Assembly: GCA_903813345.2 (NCBI GenBank)
Contig: CAIIXF020000010.1
Location: forward strand, 30,558,828-30,622,827
Source: Owenia fusiformis
Taxonomy: Eukaryota; Annelida; Polychaeta; Sabellida; Oweniidae
Length of the DNA: 64,000 nt
Direction: 5' to 3'
Under the pieces are notes generated by a model. It was not told where the DNA came from. It searched no databases and worked only from the letters and a program-made list of their open reading frames with translations. Of this stretch, positions 34,901 to 47,500 are shown piece by piece. A program made the translations under genes and the position numbers. Numbering within the stretch: the first letter of the stretch is position 1; each line of letters starts with the position of its first letter.

Positions 34901-35520
34901 AACAGACCTATACTCGTAGTAATGAAATGTAAAATTGATTATGGAAAAATGTACACTTTTTTATACTAGCATATAAGAAAATATGTAGTATATTAGACCA
35001 GAATTTCTCAATGATTATTGAGACAAATCTGGATAATAATATTGAAGCTTGTCTGATAAATAATGCACTAGTTATCTGCAATTCAGCCTGGTCCCAAATT
35101 CCATGCTTTCCAAACTTTTTACACATCACTCTAAAGCCTACAAATTCACAAATATAAATCCAGAAATCATTATTTTGCCGATTGAGTTTCTCTTTCTACG
35201 ATTGCACTTTCAATACACACTAGTTCTTTTAACTTTCCGGTGGTGTAGATCTTCCTTGAGCTATAGTAATATATTCCTCCTAGTAACTATCCTTCAATAA
35301 ATGTCACCCATAAGCTTTCTGGTGATATACTTCTACTAGCTTTCAAGTGATATACTATACTATAACTCCAATATGATTTAATTTTCCTGATGGTATTCTC
35401 CCACTACTTTCTATTGATATATTTCTCCTACAAGCTTTCTGATGGTATATTTCTCCTACATGTTATTATGATGTTGTCAATGAGGCATGGCTGACCCGAG
35501 ACGTGTGTGACATCTATAGG
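34901..35520. other. 3' flank of the lamin gene
   Basis: Probably 3' UTR or intergenic. At about 35,310-35,465 a degenerate ~28-35-bp motif (AGCTTTCTGGTGATATACTTCTAC and variants) repeats four or five times. No gene. Confidence 0.4.
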
Positions 35521-35526
35521 TTTATT
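35521..35526 (-). terminator. Candidate lamin poly(A) signal
   Basis: Minus-strand AATAAA lies seven bases after the lamin stop codon. It is closer than usual; further copies exist downstream. Confidence 0.35.
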
Positions 35527-35532
35527 GTGGAA

Positions 35533-38500
35533 CTACATAATGACACATTTGTCTTTGTTGGGATCCCCCTGGAAATACAATGAAAACAATGGTTAAAATT
35601 AATTCAAGGAAAATAATTGCTAATAAATTTCAAATACAAGAGAAACAATGCTTTTAATTTAATGATGAAAACATTTGCTCAAGACAATTTCAATGACAAT
35701 AAAATGACATTGGTTAAGACGAATTCGATGAAAAAAATTCAGATAAAACTGAATTAAATCAAAGAGAAAATGGTTTTAATGTCAATGATGAAAACATCTG
35801 CTCAAGAGAATCTCAATAAATACAATGGTTCAAATCAATGAAATTCATGTTAGGACTTACTACAAGGTTATAGAGAGTTGGTAATGGTAATACAGAATTT
35901 TTTTCATTATATATGTGCACTTACTTTAACAATTTGTACAGCACATCATTATATTAGTTACTATTGTGTTAATGTAGTGTTAGAAATACAGCTAAATAAG
36001 TTATACGAGGGGTGATCCAAAAGTCTTGGACGCCCTGCTCTAATTTTGTTGGTTTTTGATAAAATTACTTTAAACTTTCCAATAATAAGGACCAACAACA
36101 TAACTACTTTGTGTATTAATTTCATGGAAAAATGATATGTTTTATGTAGTTTTCTAGACAGTTTTTAATATGGGGACCCTGCCACCCGGAACGGTATTCA
36201 CACATGACAACTTTCAGCCTTAAATGTTGCCGCCATTTGACTTATTTCGCAAGTCTTGACCACTGTCTTTCTTTGAATTGTGAATGTTAAACCATTTTAG
36301 TTTTCTTCCTTCTTACTAGGCAAGCAATTAATTGTGTTTTAATTATAATGTCACATATGACAATGATCATATATGTCAAATTCTAAGAAAATGACATCAG
36401 ATAAGCAACCCTCATTCTGGTATCATTTTTGCTCCAAAATGGCTGCTGAAATGCAGAACATGAAAGAAATCAAAGTGGAACAAAGAATACTACAAGATGT
36501 TTTCACTATTATTGACCTTTAGCAGCTACCATATGCTCAATACAGTCTAGATATGGCTCCATGTGATTTTCTTCCTTTTCTCGAAGGTGAAAGGAGGGTT
36601 GAAAGAAATTTTTTTTTACTCATTGGATGAGGTTTAGAGTGGCACTCCAGCAGCATTTGTATCACATAAGGAATGGCGGTTTCATAAATGGCTTCCATTC
36701 ATTGGTAAAGCGGTATGAAAGATGTGTTCAAATTCGTGTAAAATATGTTGAAAAGTAGGTCTTAATATGTGAAGATGATGATGGCAGATGACACTCAGAT
36801 TGAAAATCGGAAAGTTTCTCATATAATGACTGGTGTTTGGTTGTGCACCCGGACCTAAAGTATTTGCCATATTATAACAGTTGTGACATGATTTGCTATA
36901 TTTAAATACCGTTCCGGGTGGAAGGGACCCAGTGTTAAAAAATCTTTACCAAAAATCTAAAATATATTATTTTCTGTCGAAACTTATACACAAAGTTGTT
37001 AAGATGTTGATCTTTATTATCTGAAAGTTTCGTGCAATTATATTAGAAAATAGCAAAGTTAGAGCGGGGCGTCCAAGACTTTTGGATCACCCCTCGTATC
37101 TCTTAAAAAGTTTAAAGTCTGTCATAAATAAAAAAATCTAAATTTTCATTGTTGCTATGACAAAACTATATAAAGTGGCTACAAGTGGTGCCACCTGTTG
37201 ATGAAAAATGTCTTCATCTCCCACCTCATCCAGAGTGCCGTCTGTGGAGTCGGAGAAGCCTGAGCGTGAGAATTGCGATGTCCTCAGTATGGATTTGTTC
37301 AGCTCCATGGAAGCAATCTCCTGAAAATATAAATTGACTAAAGTTAGTAATTCATATAGAATACATATTTCTACAATTACCAAACTACATGAACCGTATT
37401 CTCTGTAATTACCGCCCACTCTCTAATAAGCGCCCACCCCGCTTCACAAAGTTCAAGAAACATCGAGGAATCAACAAGAATTGAAGAATATATCAGGAAA
37501 AAAATATTTCTCAAAATCCAGGAGCGGGCGATAATAGAGTACTTACCCTAAAACTGCTGTAAACACGACGCGTTTTGTAATTCTATGCATCCTCTCGATA
37601 CATATCTATCGATGGGTGCTTCCCACCCCATACCATGCTAATATTGTCTCCAAATAGTCCATAATGAATGAAGGAATTGTTCTTTATCGGCATTCAGAAA
37701 TTTCAAAAGCTACTGCGCAGATGTTCTCCGCATGTCAAGGTCGTGAACTTTCTGGTTTCTTTTTAATGTTTCTCGACTTTTACACGACTTTTGCACGAAT
37801 AATGATGATCTCTCATCAAATTAGAAATAATGTATAACTTTAGATCGATATCCAGCAGTCTCTAGTGGAAATATTGAAGGTAATCGGCGATAATGACAAA
37901 GTGGGCGTGCCGGAAATAAATTAGACATAGACGGGTCTTCAACCACTGTCAATATTGTCTAAGCGATCTTTACCGTATTCTCTCCAATAACAGCACTTGT
38001 CATATTATTATAAAAATATGTTGAAGAAAATGCATTCTTGTCAAGAAAAATTGCCATACATGAAATTCCTCGGGATTTCTGATTTCTTTCATACATGGGC
38101 GCTTATTAGAATGGTCTAAATAATGTATTTTCAATTTTCTAAACGCCCTGGGCGCTAATTACAGAGAATACGGTATATATATATATCTAATTTTTCAGGA
38201 TATAATATTTTTACTGAATTTGAAATTTGTTAATATTGTCATAAATAATACATCACACTTTTACAGGTATAATGCAGAAAAAATTAACTAAAAAACAATA
38301 AATATCAACCATATTAACATGATTAACTTACAGATGCATCATGGGTACTTACCTCCTCTGCCTTATTAAGAAGGGATGTCTTCATGTTATCGCCAAGGAC
38401 CCAGGATTGTCCTTTCATTACAAGATCTGTGGGAGGACTATGGGTTGCGTCACTATCTGCGCTCCATACAGTAACGGTCTGTCCAGCCTTGAGAGTACTA

Positions 38501-41500
38501 GAGCGATGGAACTTGAAATCTGTCTCCTTGTCGCCAGCTTTATGCACCAATTTGTGTCCAGATAGAGGTATATCCTGAGTGGAAGTCATAGACAGTATAA
38601 TATTGATATCAAACGTAGCATTTTAGGCTCCGCTGTGCTTGGCATTTGTGCATTTATATTAACATTACAATGATGGATCACTAGAGCGGTAGAACTTCAA
38701 ACCTGTCTTTTGATTGTCAGCTTTGAGGGGACAATCTTTTAAGGTGTTAGAAAAGTGCAGGTTAATATAATGGCATGTACTTTTTGAAAATTGCATTATT
38801 TTCTTGGTCCCCTAAAACATGCTCTTAACTTTTAAACAAAATTAGTTGAAAAAGAATAATATTAAAAAGAACATTAATGTATTGCGAAATTCTTAACTAA
38901 AAAAAGTCTTGTCTTACTGTTATATTATTTTAAAGATTTTTATTGTAATATTTACTTATCAAACATAAATGCATGGCAGGGGCTTCATCAAAACTTTTAA
39001 AATTTTTAAATTTCATTAGTTCTACCAAAATCGTGTTTTTGGGCAATTTTACAGCAGCCTCCTTATCAATTTTAAATTCTGCTTCTCGCTTTAACTTATG
39101 TTGTTTGTTGCCAAGGAAACCTCTGCTTATGCACAATATTTTTACACGCCGGGGTCATACCTTTGAAGCAGAGTTGTTTTTGAGACGAACAAATCTGCCG
39201 CTCTCATCAACTTCATCCACAGAAATTTCAGCTGTTGCGTTCGATGACTTTTCGTAACCAGTCTGTGATGTTGTCTGGGTGAGCTCCCTTATGGCACTGC
39301 TGTCATAGGCCATTCTCTTACCTACAGTAGTGTACGAATTTTTTTTATATTCAATCTCATTTCAAAATTTCTTTAATCGCAACAATATGCAAAAGAATTA
39401 CATTACATAAAAGTTTTGTAATAAACCTATTAAAATATTACAGTAATGCCAATGTGCCATTTTAAAATTGCCTAAATAAAGGATGAGTCTGGGAATGAGT
39501 CTGGGTATCGACTTAGAAAATATGTAAAATTGTAATGTCTGAAAAACCAACTCAATCACACATATTATTAAACTTCAATATCTTAAGGTGCTATGGAAGT
39601 TAACAGGAAATGATAAAACAAAAAATATCAAAACCATGCTGGATTTTGAAAAATTTTTGAACCAAGATAACAGAGTTCTGTTTGGACCCCCAGTCAGTTT
39701 AACTAGTTCCACATATCATTTACATGACCGGGAACACAATGAAAATGGTCAGAATGACCATAAACATGATGCATGAAATAACCTTTTCAGCCCTCAGAAA
39801 ATGTGACTGAAAAATAGCTAAAAGTACATGCTCAGGAAAGGTCAACGAACAGAATCTTTTGATTTTTTCAGAAAAGGTGTCTAACATATTGCTCTAAATG
39901 ATACAATCTTTGAAATTTTAAAAAATCTTCTTAAACAATAATGGCTGTAGTTAAAAGGAAAATAGATCGATTTTAAATTCAGTTTTTCATTTTTTTCTTT
40001 TTCTAAGAATGATATGAATTTTTTTTAAATTGTATCATTTAGAGCAATATATTAGGCACATTTTCTCAAAAAGTCAAAAGATTCTGTTCAGTGACCTTTC
40101 CTGAGCACCTACTCTTAGCTATTTTTCAGTCGCATTTTCAGAAGGCTGAATAGGATATTTCATCATGTTTATGGTCATTCTGACCATTTCCACTGTGTTC
40201 CCAGTCATGTAAATGATTTGTGGAACTAGTTAAACTGACTGGAGGTCTAAAGAGAACTCTGTTATCTTGGTTCAAAAAATTTTCAAAATCCAGCATGGTT
40301 TTGACATTTTTTGTTTTTATAGGAATGTTTTTTTGGAATTATAGTCACTCAAAGTTACTGAGCATCCAGTATTGAGACTTCAACTGTGTTGGTGAAGTTA
40401 CACATATTTCAGTCAAATTCATGCTGAGCACAACATTTTGGTTTCAATTTTATAATCTCTATACATGACCCTGGTGATGAAGAGTCAGAATCAGTCAAAA
40501 AACCTAAACCAGAAAACTGTGCTCATTGTGAAAACTAAAAGTGAAGCAACTTTTTTTCTAATATTTCTTACATCAAATGGCAGCCATCTTGTTTTTCCCA
40601 CTTCAAATTAAACTGGCGGGAAATTCAAAAATTTGAAAAAAATTTTAATCCTTAAATAGATTTCAAAAATATGATTCCTTTTTAATTATTCTTCATGGGT
40701 CTTAAGTTATTTCTTCTTTGTATGTCATACATGTTGCCATTGGTGTTTTTTTCTATGATAATGACTATTTTTTGTTTGTTAGATACTTATTCTGACTCTC
40801 AGAATTAATTAATGCATCAAAACTCATGAAAAAGTAAATATACTTATCAAATATAAATAGGACAGTAATAAAAACCATATTTCACATACATTTGACTGAG
40901 GGACCAAAAGGGCATATACCTGGACACATCCTCTAATGAATTCATTGTAAAATAAAAACATAAAAAAATGTGAAAAAATTACATGAAAAGTGTGTGCAAT
41001 AAATAATAAACAGTAGTTTGTATTGTGCATCTTTTGAAAACATATGATAATTTATAACTGAATATTTGATTAACAAAACAGCTATGACATAAGGGAAACA
41101 GCTTACGTTTGCCAGATCTGACAGGGGTACGTCTCTGTTGTGGAGTGCCACCAGGTGTCGCCTCTGATGCAGAAGAGATGTTCAATCTTAAATGAAGCAT
41201 TAACATTATTTGAACAAGGGTTCAGTTATTTGGTTAGTAAGATGATTAAGGCAACACTAACTTTCAAGCACTAACCATTTCCCTGATTCAATTCTCATCT
41301 TCAAATAAATTGGAGATCTTAAAATCACCAACTAAATAAACTGAAGTACATTTTTATTTGATATGAAAAAATCAGAACTTCAAACCTATTTGCAACACCA
41401 TTTTACCAAAGTTAGGCTATTCCATTTATCACCATCATTTTAACTTACAGTCGTTAAACATTATGTAGGCTATTCCATTTACCTTGTTTCCTCCCCCTCA

Positions 41501-44500
41501 ATCATCTTCCTGTATGCAGCAATCTCAAGATCGAGGGCAATCTTAATGTCCATCAGATCTTGGTATTCAATAAATTGCTCTTCAAGCTGCGTCCTGAGCG
41601 CTCTGATTTCTTGATCACGTGAATCAAGTGCAGCCTCGTGCGTGAGACGCTCACTGGAAAGCTGTGACTCAAGGTCACGTACACGCGCCTCAAGTTGAGT
41701 ATTCTGTAAATTTATGTACATTTTTTATGATTTATTTTTAAAAAACAATGTAAGCTTTTATAATTAAGAACAACAATTACACCTCCACTTATTCACTAAT
41801 ATTACAGACATCAATTTTAATCTAGCAAAATTGAATTATAATGTTTTGAATGGTATAGTACAATGGAATAGGCTAATATATAAATTTTTCTTGGGAGTTT
41901 TGACATCCCTGATTGAGTCTAACCCTTGGTTGCAGACTTTCGGTATTACAAAGATCAAGTGAAACAGGGATAACATAAAAAGTAACAAATAATTAGTCAA
42001 GTTTTACATAAAAAAAACTTACGAGAGAGCTCAGTTGAGAGATTTGCGAGTTCAACTCTGAAATCTTCTTCTGGGTGGTTCGCAATTCATCTCGAGTGTT
42101 GGTGGCTTGTTGGCCATTTCTGTCTGCCATGTTCTGTAGGTCTTGCATCTATAGAACAAAGAAAAATTTATAGTTCGAGGTAGGGTCGAATCCAAAAACA
42201 ACAGTCAATATGTGATTTTCTTTGGGCCTTTTTTTACTAAAATTGCCAATTCTATAGTTTTGAGGAAATTTTGAAGGAATTTTGTGGAACTTTTTCCATG
42301 TTAAAACGACAATATCCATTAGTTTTGCCTGCTAAAAATTCTGTTTAGACCAAAACCTTAAATAAATTTGAGAGATATGAGAGATTGATTCTTCCTGAAT
42401 GAGTGAACCATATTTAGAGAAAATCCAAAAGACTTTGTCTCATACATACCTTTGCCTCATACAGAGTTTCAGTCTCTTCTCTGTAGATTCGCATCTGGAT
42501 CTCGTGAGCTGCGCGCATTTCCCGAAGAGCATCTTGAAGTTTGTTCTCATACTGTCTGTTAACAGAACCATCTACTTCCTCTATAGATGTCTCTAAACGA
42601 GTTCTAGTCTCATTCAACTCCTGTGAAATATATATATATATTTTTTTTATTTTTTATTTTTTTTTTCAGCAGTAATATTACATACATTTAGTGTCACATT
42701 ATTCTATCACATTTACAACTTTTAGTATTTTCCCCTTTGGAGTGAATTACAATAACTTCTGACAATATAAATTGTAATTGCAGTTTCAGTTCAGAAAAGG
42801 TGTCTAAAAGTGACAACATGGTTTTGAAACATTCCCGGAATAAATTCAAAAGAAATCAAGCAATATCTTAACTCTTTCAAACATCAAAATTGAACACAAT
42901 CTTTCCTAAGTTCACTTTCCAGTTAAATATATAAATCCAACATTTACATATGATTTCTGTCTGCAAAATTACTTCAAATCTGATCACTTTATGAACAAGG
43001 CACAGGACGTGAACGAGATCACACCATCAAATAGGCAGACACTATGAACCAGGAAAACTGTTCTCCTATTATGTTTACAAATTTCAAGAACAAGAAAACA
43101 AGATGGCCGCCCAAAAGTTAATCAGCTCTAGTACTTGATATCCTCTATCATTTGTGTAAATTTGAAGACGACAACAATATAGCACTTTTTCAAAGTGCGA
43201 TAAAAACCTTCAAAATGGCCACCAAAAAACAAGATGGCCACCCAAAAGTTAATCAGCTCTAGTACTTGATATCCTCTATCATGTGTGTAAATTTGAAGGA
43301 AATCCGATGAGCGGATTTTCTGAAATGGTGATGACAAGATTTTTCGAAAAATCTTCAAAATGGCTGCCAGAAAACAAGATGGCCGCCCAAAAGTTAATCA
43401 GCTCTTGTACTTGATATCCTCTATCATTTGTGTAAATTTGAAGGAAATCCAATGAGTGGTTTTCCTTAAATGGCGATGACAAAAAGCGGGACGATCACGA
43501 CCAGTATGACGACTATATTCCACCGATGGTTTGATAAAAATCTCCCCATAAATGAACTACTGGACTAACCTGTGCGTGTACTCTGGAGTTGAAGTTGAGC
43601 TCTTCCTTCAGAGACTGGTACCTATTTTCAAGGTCAACCCTTAACAAAGTCTCCTCCTCTAGCTGTTTCTTAGCTGTTGCAAGTTGTTTTTCAAGGCCAT
43701 TTATTAATCCCTTCATGCTCTGAAATTATACAATATTGAATTAAAAGTTGTTCTGGTCTCCGGACAGTGCCACTTTGTTTTTTAAATCCAGGGATAAGGA
43801 CATTACAGATTCTGAACTTAAGAATGCAAATACGTTATAGTCTATTTAAGTGAAACAAAATAGATTGAGTTTTGATTTTCTCAAAACATTTTTTTTAATC
43901 CCAGCTGTTCAGAGCTATCACTTCTGAAAGTATAGCATTTTAAACAACTTTTACCCTTTTGGAACAGATTAGAATATTTATATCATATTCTTGTCCAAAC
44001 CATTTCTGTACAAACAATACTTTACATCATATGAATGCAAAGACAAAAATATAGTGAATAATATCAAAATGGCTGAAAATACGGATCCACAGCTTGTACT
44101 ATCCATAAAGAGGGATTCAAGACAAACCAGAAAATTGAAAATTAGCTACCAGAATACAGTCTTACCTCTGATAAACCAGCAACAATGAACTTCCACATTT
44201 TGACTAAATGTATTTTTTTCAGTCACTTTGTCCTTTTCTGCATTCAATTTATTTTGACATTTCATTACATATGTCACTGACTTATCCCAAAATGACTTAA
44301 GTTCAGAAACATTCACATACGTACTATGCTCTTCCGAGACCCATTTTCATAATGAACTTTCAGCTATACTCCATTCATAGATTTCTTTATAACTTGAATG
44401 AAACACACAATATCCTTGCATTTCTATGTAATTTTAAGTATATTCTCTTAGACATTGTACAATATTCCTAGCTAATTTCTCTCTTTTGTATTTTCCATAT

Positions 44501-47500
44501 CAAATGTCATATTGTATGTGAGTTTTTATTTACAGGCAATCAAATGCAATTCAGCCAATCTTGCCAAATAAAGTAAACACACAAGATGATCAACTATTTG
44601 TGTGATAATATTTGGAATCATCTCATATAGATAAGTTAATACAGCATTGTAAATAAGACAGTATTGTGTTTGCAAGTCAGTGACCAATAAACATTGATTA
44701 TTCAATTGTTGGTTATGTATGCACTTCTTGTGATTTGTCTTTGACCTATGACTGCTGACCTGTACCGGCGATTACTAGAGTGCTGCTAACTCGATAAAAG
44801 GCTGGCGCTGGCTAGAATTGTCTATGGTTCTAGCCAGGATAAAGATACCAGTTCTTCAACTCGACAATGGGAAGAACTGCCCTACCTTAGTGACTAATAT
44901 GTCATTGATATGACATCTAAAGAGTCAATAAAAGATATATATATAATATTGAATTGTGATCAGTTTCAAACTTCTGAATGCAAAGTGACTTGAAATTAAA
45001 ATGGCCAAATGGTCAGTTGTTTGAAGATTCTACATTTGTGCTTTATGTACATAACAAATATCAAGTCTTTTTTATTATAAAAAGTTCATAATTTCACAAT
45101 ATTCTGTACTTCAACAGATAATACAGACTGTGGATCCCATTCAACAGATAGTACAGACTGTGGATCCCATTCAACAGATAGTACAGACTGTGGATCCCAT
45201 TCAACAGATAGTACAGACTGCTGTGGACCCCATTCAACAGATAGCAAAGACTGTGGATCCCATTCAACAGATAGTACAGGTTGTGGATCCCATTTAACAG
45301 ATACTACAAGCTGTGGATCCCATTCAACAGATAGCACAGGCTGTGGATCCCATTCAACAGATACTACAAGCTGTGGATCCCATTCAACAGATAGCACAGG
45401 CTGTGGATCCCATTCAACAGAAGCACAGGCTGTGGATCCCATTGAACGGATAGCACAGACTGTGGACCCCATTAAACATATATTACAGACTGAGGATCCC
45501 ATTCAACAGATATTACAGACTGTGGATCCCATTCAACAGATAGTACAGACTGTGGATCCCATTCAACAGATATTACAGACTGTGGATCCCATTCAACAGA
45601 TAGTACAGACTGTGGATCCCATTCAACAGATAGTACAGACTGTGGATCCCATTCAACAGATATTACAGACTGTGGATCCCATTCAACAGATAGTACAGAC
45701 TGTGGATCCCATTCAACAGATAGTACAGACTGTGGATCCCATTCAACAGATAGTACATGCTGTGGATCCCATAGTGAATAATCATAACTATAATACTTAC
45801 ATTATATTCTGTCTCCCAATGCTTCCTCTGTTTCAAGGCATCAGCAAGTTTTGCCTTAAGATCGCCATTCTCTGTTTCCAGAACCAAATTCCTCCTTTCT
45901 GCATTTTCCAGATCTTTCTTTGCCTTGTGGTATCTGCAAAACAGATGTACAATTCATTCACTTTAGTATAAGCAACTTGCTAACTACAGATAACAACTGG
46001 TATAAAATTCTCAATCTGCTTCAATGTCTCAAGAGCCAAAATTTGGCGACTTTTAAATAATTCTTGAAATTCTCAACTCAATTCTCAATTTAATTTTTCA
46101 AAAGTATTTTTCAAATTCTTAATGTTGCTCAAATGAACATGGTTAAGATACTTAAATTTACTATGAGAATTGACTGATTAAACTTTTAAAGGTATCATAT
46201 CATGGCTTTCTCATATAATATTCACTTAAATCAACACAGATCAAACTACAGGTTTTAATTAATTAATCAAGTCAGGGATTAGTAAAAGAATAATATGGCA
46301 ATTAAACAATGCCACCATTCAATCAATCAATCAAAATAAACAAAAGGAAAATCAATTTCATTCATTCAATGAACATTCTTTCAAATAAATACTATATTGA
46401 CCACTGATCAGTATCAGTCAGTATAGATAGTGAGCATCAGAGATGCTTAACACTTAAAACACTGGTCTAAAATCAACAAGACCAACATATTGCCTAGAGT
46501 TCTTTGCAATAACTGCAATAAGTTGAAGTACACTTTAAAATATTGAGTTCTATAATGAGTACAAGAGACCACAAAACACTTAATTAAAAACAGTGGCCTA
46601 ACTTGAACGAACATATGGCCCATAGTTCTGTTGAATTTCTATCAGTTGAAGTACACTATACAACTACAATAACTGTTATAACCTTGTTGACACCCTACAT
46701 CTAAAATAAACAATAAATCACTTCTGATAAACCATTTAGTACAGACCTTAACTTGTGAGATATCAATATTGGTGAATGGCTATCACATCTTATCAAATCA
46801 TATCAAACACACACTTCCCTTTATGACCAGCACTTAAAACAAAGTACCAACAAAGAGGCTGTGATTTTGATTGAAAATAAAACTGAAAACATCAGATTTG
46901 GCAGAAAAACTCAGGAAATGTGTCGTTTAAAGTGAGGGAAATTAGATAAATTTCATATTCTATAGATATGAGAGAGATCCAAGTGGAATAACATGACCTT
47001 GATTGTTATTTTGAGCATGGGAATCATGACCTTAAAATGCCCTGGGTTTTACTACAATTTCACTTGCTTATCACAGTAATATGAAAGTTACTACATCCAC
47101 TCAATATACATACAGTGTAACCAGTTATTAAGAACATGCATTATTCTCTAACTGTAGTGTTTATATTTCAAAGTGTTGATACATTCAGGTGTTTACATTT
47201 GAATTCGTTTCTTCTTTTTAGGATGTATTCACTGTTCTTCAACAATTGTTCCTTCCACCTAGCATCTATATGGTATGTTAGATGTAATCTAGAAAGTGGT
47301 TAGAATTTCATGTTCTATTCGTTTCCTTAATTTACCCCCCCCCCCTATAATCAAACTCTGATAACAAATCTTTGTTTATCAATAACAATGCATCATGTTA
47401 AGTGAACTGACTGGATTGGTTTCCATGGTTGCTTGCAATAACCATAGAAACACACTGATTCATAGACCAGGTTTGCTGTTACTATAGCAACTAAACAAGT

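Noticed and set aside
36682-36870. Minus-strand 62-codon frame
   Set aside because: It lies antisense within the decayed mariner element.
45086-45971. Long overlapping open frames (138 and 179 codons) made of decapeptide repeats
   Set aside because: They exist only because a 30-bp minisatellite has no stops; they lie in a lamin intron on both strands with no start context or partner exons.
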